64,000 bases of DNA from contig QFPM01000008.1 in assembly GCA_003248655.1 (NCBI GenBank), positions 1 to 64,000 on the forward strand. The letters run 5' to 3'. The translations under genes were made by a program, and so were the position numbers. Position 1 is the first letter of the stretch; every line of letters begins with the position of its first letter. Origin of the DNA: Microbacterium sp. (GTDB taxonomy: Bacteria > Actinomycetota > Actinomycetes > Actinomycetales > Microbacteriaceae). The notes under the pieces are model-generated. The model made no database searches. It saw nothing but the letters and a program-made list of their open reading frames with translations, and had not been told where the DNA came from. Shown in pieces: positions 8,467 through 16,791 of the stretch.

Positions 8467-9153
8467 TCAGAAGGTGTTGTCGGCCTGCGTCGCGGTCAGA
8501 AGGTAGGCCTGAGCATCCTCGACCTCCATGCTGCCGCTGGGGATGTACCAGCTCGACTTGCCGTCGAAGGCGTAGCCGGTCGTGCCGCCCATGCCCTCGA
8601 CACGGTTGACGTAGAAGGCGAAGGCGCCCTGCTCGCTACGGACGAAGTCAGACGCGTCCAACGCGGAGATCAGCGTCCCGCGCGCGTTCGCGTCGGTGAA
8701 GTCGGCGAGCGTCAGGCTCATCGTGCTGTCGCTCTGCGGCACGCCCCATCCGCAGTCGAGCACGATCTCCGCGCCCGCCGCGGCATCTGCGGCCGCCGGT
8801 CCGGATACGAGCTCGGCGAGCGGCTTGTCGACGAACTAGATCTGCTGCCACGCGGGGTTGCCCTCGGCATCCTGAATCGACGCGAGCGGGATCTTCTCCT
8901 CGCACGCCGCGGCCGTCTCGGCGTCGGGCGCGGGGATGCCGCCGGCATCCGCCGTATCGCTCGGGGACGGCGCGGGCGTCGACACCGGCGCGGAGCTGGG
9001 CGACTCCGCCGTCGGGGCGGTCCCCGCCGCACCGGCGCAGCCGCTCAGTGCGATGATCCCCGCCGCGAACACGGCGACAGCCGCGGATCCCGTGACGAGT
9101 CCGGCGCGCTTCGGCGCGGCGTGCGAAGGGCGGGTGGTGCTGAGCGCGTTCAT
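8467..9153 (-). pseudogene. lipoprotein, copy 3, interrupted by an in-frame amber codon
   Basis: One frame runs from the ATG at 9153 to the stop at 8467 (228 codons) but is cut by a TAG at 8836-8838 after residue 105. The N-terminal part has a lipoprotein signal with ALSGC (Cys39) and a Pro/Ser linker. Beyond the TAG the same frame continues with the family landmarks GPAAADAAAG, CGWGVPQSDS and TLISALDASDF, matching copies 1 and 2. A single point change therefore separates this from an intact gene. If truncated it yields a lipidated linker with no domain. No suppressor context is visible. Confidence 0.8.
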
Positions 9154-9247
9154 TGCAACCTCCTGATGGTGCTCCCGGAGCGCGTCAGCGGGTGCGCCGC
9201 GCGAACGGGAGGGCGATCGTCTCTGGCGGTTTCCACGCTACGAAAGC

Positions 9248-9291
9248 ACCATCGACCCCGCACGGGGGTTGCGCCGTGCGAGGTCGATGGT
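9248..9291 (-). terminator. strong hairpin downstream of the DEAD-box helicase gene
   Basis: Arms at 9248-9265 and 9274-9291 (ACCATCGACC ... GGTCGATGGT) pair over 18 bp with one mismatch around an 8-nt loop. The hairpin lies about 57 nt past the helicase stop and before the lipoprotein set, with a short T-rich stretch on the exit side of the minus strand. It probably ends the helicase transcript. Confidence 0.6.
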
Positions 9292-9348
9292 TAGGTTGCG
9301 TCCCCTGGACGGCCGGGCATCGGATGCCGGGGCCGCCCGATCGCGCGG

Positions 9349-11700
9349 TCAGGCGGTCGGGTCGACCTGGACGCCGGCGAGTTCGAGCAGCAGCTCGTCG
9401 CCCGGGCGGACCTCGTCGAACGGTGCCTCGATCTCCGCGCGGTCGAGCATCTCCGTCATCCTGCGACGGCGCTGGCGCGTGATGAGCGTCACCACGGTTC
9501 CGGTGCGACCGGCGCGGCCGGTACGACCAGAGCGGTGCAGGTACGTCTTGTACTCGTCGGGCGCGTCGGCCTGGACCACGAGGTCGATGTCGTCGACGTG
9601 GATGCCGCGCGCCGCGACATCCGTCGCGACGAGCACGTTCACCCGACCCGACGTCAGCCGCTCGAGGTTGCGCGTGCGCTTGGCCTGGTTGAGGTCGCCG
9701 TGGAGGGCGACCGCGTGGATGCCGGCGTCGTCGAACTGCTCGGCGAGCATCTCGGCGTAGGCGCGGGTGCGGGCGAAGACGAGCGTCTTGCCGTCGCGGT
9801 CGACGAGGCTCGTGAGGATTTCGGCCTTGTCGCGGTGGTCGATGACGAGTACGCGGTGGTCGATCGTGCCCGAATCCTGGTCCTCACCGGCGACCTCGTA
9901 CACGGCCGGGTCCACGAGGAACTCGTCGACGAGCGCCGCGACCTCACGGTCGAGCGTCGCCGAGAAGAGGAGCTTCTGGGCATCCGGGTCGACGAGGCGG
10001 AGGATCCGCTGCATCGGCTCGAGGAACCCCAACTCCGACATGTGGTCGGCCTCGTCGAGCACGACGACGCTGATCTCGGACAGGTCGAGCTTGCCCTGGC
10101 TCTCGAGGTCCTCGATGCGGCCGGGGGTTCCGATGATGATGTCGACGCCCTTCTTGAGCGCGCCGACCTGGCGCGCCTGCGGCACGCCGCCGTAGATCTG
10201 CGTCGTGAAAAGGCCGACGCTGCGCGCGATCGGCTGCACCGTCCGGTCGATCTGGAGCGCGAGCTCGCGCGTGGGCGCGAGGATCAGCGCCTTCGGGCTG
10301 CGGCCGAACGCGCGGCGCTTGCCCGCCTGGCCGCGCAGCACGCGCTCGACGAGCGGAGCGCCGAACGCGATCGTCTTGCCCGAGCCGGTGCGGCCGCGCG
10401 CGAGCACGTCCTTGCCCTCGAGGATCGGGGCGATCGTCGCTGCCTGGATCGGGAATGGGGATGCCGCGCCGAGCTCTGCGAGCGTCCGGACGATGTTGTC
10501 GCCGAGCCCGAGGCCCGCGAACGTCACGTCCGACACGTCGTCGGCCTGGATCGCCTGCGCCTGCAGCTTCTCGTGGACCGTGTCGGCGTGGTCCTCGTAG
10601 GCCTTGCGCTTCGCGGCATCCTTCGCGTCGGCGTGCTCCCCACGCCCCCTCCGCGCATCGCTGGCGCGCTGCGCGGAGCCTCCGGGCGTGTGGGCCCAGT
10701 CGGAGCGGTTGCCCGCGTAGGCGGCCGCCCCGACCACACCGCCGGCGACGGCCGCGCCGCGCACAGCGCGGCCCCGGTCGTCGCGGCGCGGCCGGTCGTC
10801 GCGGGCCGGGCGCTCGTCGCGGCGCGGCCGGTCGTCGTACGAGCGAGCCGGGCGATCGTAACTCCTCCGATTCGCACGGTCTTCGCCCGAATCGCGGCGG
10901 TACGGCCGATCCTGCCCCGGATTGGAGGAGTTGCGGCCGGGGCGGTCATCGAAGGAGCGGACGGGCCGGTCGTCGTGGGGACGGGCGGGCCGGTCGTCGC
11001 GACGCGGCCGGTCATCGCGGTCGTAACTCAGGCTATTTCTGCTCGGACGGCCCTGAATCGGTGCCCGGCTGCCCGTTTTGCCTGAGTTATGCGCCGGCCG
11101 ACCGTCGCGCGCCGGGCGGTCGTCGCGGACCGGGCGGTCATCACGCGCCGGGCGGTCATCGCGGGCGGGGCGGTCATAACTCCGGAAATCTGCGCCGTCG
11201 CGGGTCGGGCGGGCCCCCTGCGGGCGGTTCCGGTCGAAATCTCCGGAGTTGCGAACAGGCCGGTCGCCGCGCGGCCGGTCGTCACGGGCAGGCCGGTCGT
11301 TACGCGCGGGGCGCGAAGACCGGGCGTCGCGCGCGGGGCGCGCGGCGCGGTCGTCCCACCGTGGCCGGTCGTCGCGCGCAGGGCGCGCGGGACCAGCGTC
11401 GCGCGCAGGGCGCGCGGGACCAGCGTCGCGGGCGGGGCGCTCGCCTCGGCTCTGCGAGCGGATGCCGCGGGCCTCGTCGCGGCCGGCGCGCTCCTGGGCG
11501 CTCCACCGCTGCTTCTTCTCCGGCGCCTGCTCTTCCTCGGGCCGGTATCCGCGGTGCTTCGGGCTCTTGCTACCGGCGGTTCCGGCGGAGGCCTGGCCGG
11601 GGCGGCGCTTCGCGTCCTGGTACGACGTCTTCTTCGCGCCGTAGCGCGGCTCGAAGCTCTGGGCGCGGCCGCCGGCCGGCTTCTTGTTCTTGGGGCTCAT
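9349..11700 (-). CDS. DEAD-box ATP-dependent RNA helicase with long disordered N-terminus
   Basis: 783 residues. The start is the ATG at 11700 (MSPKNKKPAGGRAQ) with GAAGGA just upstream. Residues 1 to about 380 are a low-complexity Arg/Asp/Pro tract built on the octamer RPARDDRP, the sort of RNA-binding disordered tail seen on RNA helicases. The two RecA domains follow: Walker A RGRTGSGKT (about 438), VLDEADHM (DEAD, about 545), SATL, and HRSGRTGRAGRTG (motif VI, about 730). The expected role is RNA remodelling (ribosome assembly, decay, cold response). Three palindromic repeat elements lie in frame within the disordered tract at about residues 149-177, 203-228 and 255-283. Confidence 0.92.
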   Translation of the reverse strand: MSPKNKKPAGGRAQSFEPRYGAKKTSYQDAKRRPGQASAGTAGSKSPKHRGYRPEEEQAPEKKQRWSAQERAGRDEARGIRSQSRGERPARDAGPARPARDAGPARPARDDRPRWDDRAARPARDARSSRPARNDRPARDDRPRGDRPVRNSGDFDRNRPQGARPTRDGADFRSYDRPARDDRPARDDRPVRDDRPARDGRPAHNSGKTGSRAPIQGRPSRNSLSYDRDDRPRRDDRPARPHDDRPVRSFDDRPGRNSSNPGQDRPYRRDSGEDRANRRSYDRPARSYDDRPRRDERPARDDRPRRDDRGRAVRGAAVAGGVVGAAAYAGNRSDWAHTPGGSAQRASDARRGRGEHADAKDAAKRKAYEDHADTVHEKLQAQAIQADDVSDVTFAGLGLGDNIVRTLAELGAASPFPIQAATIAPILEGKDVLARGRTGSGKTIAFGAPLVERVLRGQAGKRRAFGRSPKALILAPTRELALQIDRTVQPIARSVGLFTTQIYGGVPQARQVGALKKGVDIIIGTPGRIEDLESQGKLDLSEISVVVLDEADHMSELGFLEPMQRILRLVDPDAQKLLFSATLDREVAALVDEFLVDPAVYEVAGEDQDSGTIDHRVLVIDHRDKAEILTSLVDRDGKTLVFARTRAYAEMLAEQFDDAGIHAVALHGDLNQAKRTRNLERLTSGRVNVLVATDVAARGIHVDDIDLVVQADAPDEYKTYLHRSGRTGRAGRTGTVVTLITRQRRRRMTEMLDRAEIEAPFDEVRPGDELLLELAGVQVDPTA
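10853..10939. repeat. 87-bp palindromic element inside the helicase coding sequence (A)
   Basis: The arms contain AACTCCTCCGAT (from 10860) and ATTGGAGGAGTT (to 10932), inverted with one mismatch. Boundaries are set by analogy with the intergenic copies. The element occupies 29 codons of the disordered region and adds no stop. The encoded segment starts with N-S and ends with S-Y-D, as in the two other coding copies. Confidence 0.65.
11018..11095. repeat. 78-bp palindromic element inside the helicase coding sequence (B)
   Basis: TAACTCAGGC (11024-11033) is answered by GCCTGAGTTA (11080-11089). The right arm GCCTGAGTTATGCGCC is identical to that of the intergenic elements at 26739 and 33500, and the length is the same 78 bp. 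The element is in frame (26 codons) and encodes a segment from HNSGKTG to SLSYD. Confidence 0.75.
11171..11257. repeat. 87-bp palindromic element inside the helicase coding sequence (C)
   Basis: TAACTCCGGAAATCT on the left is answered by GAAATCTCCGGAGTT on the right. It is related to the intergenic 87-bp element at 50244 (AACTTCGGAGATCT). It is in frame (29 codons) and encodes a segment from NSGDFD to FRSYD. Confidence 0.68.
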
Positions 11701-11949
11701 GGGGTGTCCTTCTGGGTCGTCTCGCACGAGAACGGCGCCCGCGCGCAAACGCACGCGAACATGCCCGGACAATCGCCGGCCGGGGGCCATTCCTGATGGT
11801 TCATGCGCGCCGATCGGCGCTCACCATCGGCCCGGGGACTCACAAAGAACTCACAAACCCATCCGCGCAGGCGCGCGGCGTCCAGAGCCGACAGCACCAC
11901 TGTACCGGTCGTGTCTGGGAGAGCGCCCGGCCGGTTCTACACTGGCGCC

Positions 11950-13020
11950 ATGACCACAGCGGATGCCCCCACCGTCCCCGCCCGCCTGACCCTGCGCGCC
12001 GAGGCGGAAGCGCTCCTCGCGGCGATGATCTCCGGCGCGCTCGGCGCGATCGTAGGTCTGATCCTCGGACTCACGGATGCCGCGCCCAACCTCTGGGGCG
12101 AATGGAGCTTCGCCGTGTGGGCGGCGATCACCGCATCCATCGCCGCGGGCATCAGCGCAACCCTCGGCTACTGGCGCGCCCGCACCACCGACGGGCAGGA
12201 GTGGCGCCGCGAGATCGCACAGTGGCGCTACGTCGTCTCGACGGTTTCGGTCGTCATCGCGCACGTCGCACTCACCGCGATCGCAACCCTCGCCGCGTTC
12301 GCCGTGCTCGCCCGCTCGTTCATCGGCGTCGAGCTGAACGGCTTCTGGACCACCGTGCTCCTCGCCGTCACCGCCGGTGTGGCCGCGTGGCTGAGCTACC
12401 TCTCCGCATCGGAGATGACGACCCAGCGCCTCACGAGCCTGCTCGTCGCCTTCATCGGTATCGGCACGATCGCCGCGATGCTCACAACCTCTGACCCGAA
12501 GTGGTGGGAGTACCACTTCAGCCAGCTCGGCACCTTCAACGACATCTCGAGCTTCCTGTTCAACGGGACCCTCATCGCAGCGGGGCTGCTCGTAACGACC
12601 TTCACCCTGTACGTCGGCCGCGACCTGCGCGCGCTCGGCGAATCGAAGACCGGCATCCGCATCGTGACGACGGCCCTCGCGATCATGGGCATCATGCTCG
12701 CGTGCGTCGGAATCTTCCCCGTCGATGTCAATCTGCTGCTGCACAACCTCTCGGCATCCGGTATGGCGCTGATGTTCCTGCTGCTGCTCGTCGGCGGCCC
12801 GTGGATCATGCGCCGGATGCCGCGGGCGTACTTCATCGCATCGTGGACGTTCCTCGCGGCGCTCGTCGCGTCGATCGTGCTCTTCGTCGTCGGCTACTTC
12901 GGGCTGACGGCGTTCGAGATCATCGTGTTCGCGCTGATCTTCGGCTGGCTCGCGGTGTTCATCCGGTTCATGGGCGTCGCCTCCGACCCCGAGCCGCACC
13001 TGCCGATCATCGACGACTGA
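11950..13020 (+). CDS. DUF998-like multipass membrane protein
   Basis: 356 residues with about ten hydrophobic segments, starting at the ATG at 11950. The second half has the DUF998 look: a first loop with HFSQLGTFNDISSFLFNGTLIAAG and later FPVDVNLLLHNLSASGMALMF, with D and H in membrane-proximal positions. The first ~190 residues are an extra membrane unit. It is divergent from the helicase, with a 249-nt gap in which I see no clear operator. The molecular function is unknown. Confidence 0.75.
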   Translation: MTTADAPTVPARLTLRAEAEALLAAMISGALGAIVGLILGLTDAAPNLWGEWSFAVWAAITASIAAGISATLGYWRARTTDGQEWRREIAQWRYVVSTVSVVIAHVALTAIATLAAFAVLARSFIGVELNGFWTTVLLAVTAGVAAWLSYLSASEMTTQRLTSLLVAFIGIGTIAAMLTTSDPKWWEYHFSQLGTFNDISSFLFNGTLIAAGLLVTTFTLYVGRDLRALGESKTGIRIVTTALAIMGIMLACVGIFPVDVNLLLHNLSASGMALMFLLLLVGGPWIMRRMPRAYFIASWTFLAALVASIVLFVVGYFGLTAFEIIVFALIFGWLAVFIRFMGVASDPEPHLPIIDD

Positions 13021-13023
13021 CAC

Positions 13024-13371
13024 TCATTCGACGCGGCGAGCGGACCCCGACCTCTCGACGATGAGTCCGCTCTCGACGACGGTGATCCGCGTGACGTCCG
13101 GATCGGAGTCGATCTCCTCTTCGATGTGGATGACCAGCAGCCCGACCCCGGCGATCAGCCCGGTGGCGTCGCCGCCCACCTCGCCCAGCGCGGCGAGGCC
13201 GTCGTGCGCGAGCGCCTGCGCCCGCAGGAAAGCGCTGCGTGCGCTCACGACCAGCACGACGGGAGGCCGGGCGGCATCCGCCCGCACGCTCAGACGAAAG
13301 CTGTCGGACCCGTTCGGCTCGACGTCACGCGCCTCTCGCAGCGCATCGAGCAGCCTGCTCCGGGCATCCAT
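13024..13371 (-). CDS. hypothetical protein, 115 aa
   Basis: Begins 13 nt after the stop of the RND exporter gene, so it is probably translated from the same message. The ATG at 13371 (MDARSRLLDALREARD) was chosen; a GTG three codons upstream is possible. No signal peptide, no membrane span and no recognised domain. The C-terminal part (LLVIHIEEEIDSDPDVTRITVVESGL) is strongly beta-patterned and acidic. It ends 4 nt from the convergent DUF998 gene. The link to export is by position only. Confidence 0.6.
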   Translation of the reverse strand: MDARSRLLDALREARDVEPNGSDSFRLSVRADAARPPVVLVVSARSAFLRAQALAHDGLAALGEVGGDATGLIAGVGLLVIHIEEEIDSDPDVTRITVVESGLIVERSGSARRVE

Positions 13372-13384
13372 CAGCCGCACGCGC

Positions 13385-16300
13385 TCAGTCGCTCTGCGCC
13401 TCGCGCAGCGCGCGGCGCGGGTGGGGGTCGGATGCCGCGAGCTCGGCCGCCAGCTCGGATGCCGGCGCATCACCGTCGCGAGCGGCGTCGGTCGGGCCCG
13501 CGTCGTTCGGCCCGTCGCCCTCCGGCGCCTCGTCGCCGGCCCCGGCATCCCCCGCCCGCCGCGCCGCGCGGCGCTCTCGCGCGCCCTCGACGAGGTTGTA
13601 GAGGGTCGGCAGCACGAGGAGCGTCAGCACGGTCGACGACACGAGTCCGCCGATCACGACGATCGCGAGCGGCTGCGAGATGAAGCCGCCGTGACCGGTG
13701 ATCCCGAGGGCCATCGGGGTGAGCGCGAAGATCGTCGCGAGCGCCGTCATGAGGATCGGCCGCAGACGCCGCGATCCGCCCGCGATCGTCGCGTCGTGCG
13801 CCGACAGGCCCTTCTCGCGGTACTGGTTCACGAGGTCGACGAGCACGATCGCGTTCGTCACGACGATGCCGATGAGCATGAGCACGCCGATGAGCGATGC
13901 CACGCCCAGCGGCACGCCCGTCGCGATCTGCAGCAGGATCGCGCCCGTCGCCGCGAACGGCACCGAGATGAGCAGCAGCAGCGGCTGGCGCAGCGACTTG
14001 AAGGTCGCGACCATGACGATGTAGACGATGAGGATCGCCGCGAGCATCGCGAGGCCGAGCTGGCCGAAGGCATCCTGCTGCTGCGTCAGCACGCCGCCGA
14101 TCTCGGCGTCGGCGCCCGTCGGCAGGTCGAGATCGGCGAGCGCCGCCGACACGGATGCCGACGCCGTGTTGAGGTCGTCGGTCGACGGCGCGACGGTCAC
14201 GGTCGCGGTGCGCTGACCCCGCTGCGTCGTGATCGAGGTCGGCCCCTCGCTCTCGGCGACCGTCGCGAGCTGGTCGAGCGCGATCGGGCCGGCCGCCGTC
14301 GGGATCTGCAGCGCGCTGAGCTCGGCGATCGTCGCGGGAGTCGACGCCGCCTGCAGGAAGATCCTGACCCCGCGCCCGTCGAGCTCGACGGTGCCGACCT
14401 GCCGGGGCTGCATCGTGTTCGCGACGAGCGCGCCGACGGTGACCTCGGACAGCCCGAGCGACGCGGCCTTGTCGCGATCGACGTCGACCGCCACATAGGG
14501 CAGGGATGCCGAGAGGTTCGACGTCACCTGACCGACGCCGTCCTTGCCGTCGAGGGCCGCGACGACCGCGTCGGTCGCGTCCTGCAGAGACGGTGCGTCG
14601 GGGGCTGTCACGTCGACCTCGATGTCGCTCGAGCCGAAGCCGCCCTGCCCCGCCGACACCTCGACGGTGCCGACGTCATCAAGCGCGTCCACGGCATCCG
14701 TGACGTCCTGGCGCACGCGCTCCTGGTCGGCCGAGGTCTCGGTCGTGATCGAGTAGGTGACCCCCGACGCGCCGCCCGCGAACGCGTCGCGCACGGCCGA
14801 CCCGCTCGAGCCGATCGAGGTCTGCACGGTCTTGATGCCGCTCACCCCGAGGATCGCCTCTTCGACACGCTGCGCCGCGGCGTCCTGCGCGTCGAGGCTC
14901 GCGGCGGGGGCGAGCTGCTGCGTCACCGTGAACGTGTTCTGCCCGCTGTCGCCGAGGAAGTTCGTCTTCATGAAGGGCGCCGCGGCGATCGTGCCGCCGA
15001 GGACGAGCACGGCGATCAGCAGCGTCGTCCACGAGTGCTTCAGCGTCCAGCCGAGGATCGGCAGGTACGCCTTCTGCAGCCGCGACGGCGGCGCATCGGG
15101 GTGCTCGGGGTCGATCTGTTCGCCGCTGGCATCGACCACGGGCTTTCCGGGCTTCATGAACCAGTACGCGAGGACGGGCACGATCGTCAGCGCGACGAAC
15201 AGCGACGCCGTCATCGCGATCGCGACGGTCAGCGCGAACGGGCGGAAGAGCTCTCCGGTCACGTCGCCGACGAAGGCGATCGGCAGGAACACCGCGACCG
15301 TCGTGATGGTGGATGCCGTGATCGCGGCCGCGACCTCGCGCACGCCCAGCAGCACCGATGCGCGCTTGTCGGCACCCTCGACGTAGTGGCGCTTGATGTT
15401 CTCGATCACGACGATCGAGTCGTCGACGACGCGCCCGATCGCGATCGTGAGGGCGCCGAGGGTCAGGATGTTGAGCGAGTAGCCGAACGCCTGGATGCCG
15501 ACGAAGGTGATGAGCACGCTCGTCGGGATCGAGATCGCCGCAACGAGCGTCGAACGCACCGACAGCAGGAACACGAAGATCACGAGCACGGCGAAGACGA
15601 GGCCGAGAAGGCCCTCCTGCGCGAGCGCCTCGATCGACTGCTCGATGAACGGCGCCTGGTCGAAGACGACCGTGAACTGGGCGTCCGAGCCGATCGCGTC
15701 CTGCAGCTCGGGCAGCAGCGCCGTCACGGCGCGCGAGACGTCGACGGTGTTCGCGGCGGGCAGCTTCGTGATCGAGATCGTGAGCGCCGGCTCGCCGTTC
15801 ACCCGCGAGATCGACGTGACCGGGTCCTGCCCGAGCGCGACGGTCGCGACGTCGGCGATCGTGAGGGCGCCGGCGGCGGCCTGCGCGGCGCTCGAGGGCA
15901 CGAGCGGGAGCGCGGCGACGGCATCCACCGACGTGATCTTCGCGCCCGTCTGCACCGTGAGGGTCTGCTCGCCCTCGGTGACCGAGCCGCCCGGGAACAG
16001 CACGCCGTTCTGGTCGAGCGCATCCGTGATCGCGGCCTGGGTGAAGCCGACCGCGGCGAGTTTCGCCTGATCGGGCGTGATCGTCACGCGCTGGCCCTGG
16101 CCGCCGATGATCGCGGCGGCGCTCACTCCGTCGACGTCCTCGAGGTCGGGGATGACGCTCGTCTCGAGCTGCGACTGGATCGTCTGCTCGTCGTCGTAGC
16201 CCGTCACGGCCAGCGCGATGACCGGCAGATCGTCGATCGAGAACGACACGACGTTCGGCTCGACGCTGTCGGGGAGCGTCGATTTGATGCGGTTGATCGC

Positions 16301-16633
16301 CTGCAGGATCTTCTGCTCGGCCGTCGCGAGATCGGTGCCGTAGGTGAAGGATGCCTGGATGATCGACGCGTTCGTCGTCGAGGTCGCCGTCGTCGATTCG
16401 AGGCCGGGGATGCCCTGGATCGCCGTCTCGATCGGCGTCGACACGTCGTTGTTGACGACGTCGGGGGATGCCCCGGGGTAGGTCGAGAGGATCGACAGCT
16501 GCGGGAACTCGATCGACGGGATGAGCTCTTGCTTGAGGCTCGTGAGCGCGAGTCCGCCGAAGACGGCGGCGACGATCGTGATGAGCGCGATCAGCGCACG
16601 GTTCTTCAGGCTCAGGACGGCGAGATTCGACAC
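13385..16633 (-). CDS. RND-superfamily efflux transporter (AcrB/HAE1-like)
   Basis: About 1082 residues with the RND plan: one N-terminal membrane helix (LSLKNRALIALITIVAAVFG), a large extracytoplasmic loop, a helix cluster containing GRVVDDSIVVIENIKRH (the proton-relay DD region, motif A), then a second loop and second helix cluster. The GTG at 16633 (VSNLAVLSLKNRA) was chosen because family members start here and because the upstream ATG at 16699 touches an operator-like palindrome. It likely exports drugs, lipids or siderophores; the substrate cannot be read from sequence. No membrane-fusion protein lies nearby, as is usual in actinobacteria. The 115-aa gene follows in the same operon. Confidence 0.88.
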   Translation of the reverse strand: MSNLAVLSLKNRALIALITIVAAVFGGLALTSLKQELIPSIEFPQLSILSTYPGASPDVVNNDVSTPIETAIQGIPGLESTTATSTTNASIIQASFTYGTDLATAEQKILQAINRIKSTLPDSVEPNVVSFSIDDLPVIALAVTGYDDEQTIQSQLETSVIPDLEDVDGVSAAAIIGGQGQRVTITPDQAKLAAVGFTQAAITDALDQNGVLFPGGSVTEGEQTLTVQTGAKITSVDAVAALPLVPSSAAQAAAGALTIADVATVALGQDPVTSISRVNGEPALTISITKLPAANTVDVSRAVTALLPELQDAIGSDAQFTVVFDQAPFIEQSIEALAQEGLLGLVFAVLVIFVFLLSVRSTLVAAISIPTSVLITFVGIQAFGYSLNILTLGALTIAIGRVVDDSIVVIENIKRHYVEGADKRASVLLGVREVAAAITASTITTVAVFLPIAFVGDVTGELFRPFALTVAIAMTASLFVALTIVPVLAYWFMKPGKPVVDASGEQIDPEHPDAPPSRLQKAYLPILGWTLKHSWTTLLIAVLVLGGTIAAAPFMKTNFLGDSGQNTFTVTQQLAPAASLDAQDAAAQRVEEAILGVSGIKTVQTSIGSSGSAVRDAFAGGASGVTYSITTETSADQERVRQDVTDAVDALDDVGTVEVSAGQGGFGSSDIEVDVTAPDAPSLQDATDAVVAALDGKDGVGQVTSNLSASLPYVAVDVDRDKAASLGLSEVTVGALVANTMQPRQVGTVELDGRGVRIFLQAASTPATIAELSALQIPTAAGPIALDQLATVAESEGPTSITTQRGQRTATVTVAPSTDDLNTASASVSAALADLDLPTGADAEIGGVLTQQQDAFGQLGLAMLAAILIVYIVMVATFKSLRQPLLLLISVPFAATGAILLQIATGVPLGVASLIGVLMLIGIVVTNAIVLVDLVNQYREKGLSAHDATIAGGSRRLRPILMTALATIFALTPMALGITGHGGFISQPLAIVVIGGLVSSTVLTLLVLPTLYNLVEGARERRAARRAGDAGAGDEAPEGDGPNDAGPTDAARDGDAPASELAAELAASDPHPRRALREAQSD

Positions 16634-16699
16634 GGGGGCCTTTGCGGTGGGGGCGGTGCGGGCGGAGGGTGCGACGGAGGTGCGCGGGACGGCGATCAT

Positions 16700-16719
16700 T
16701 CGATACACGGATGTATCGA
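16700..16719. promoter_or_regulatory. inverted repeat upstream of the RND gene (TetR-type operator candidate)
   Basis: TCGATACA-CGGA-TGTATCGA has perfect 8-bp arms and a 4-bp centre, in the gap between the RND gene and a divergent gene. GATACAnnnnTGTATC is a common TetR-family shape. No TetR gene lies in the window, so the regulator would be encoded elsewhere. Confidence 0.55.
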
Positions 16720-16791
16720 TGCCATTCTCCCACGATAGGCGGTGTCCGAAGCCGCCGATAGGCTGACAGCGCACCCGAGAGAGGCGGCCCC

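Noticed and set aside
13061..16738. Plus-strand open frame of about 1,225 codons opposite the RND gene
   Set aside because: Arg/Asp-rich shadow translation with no domain; the RND transporter on the other strand has clear motifs.
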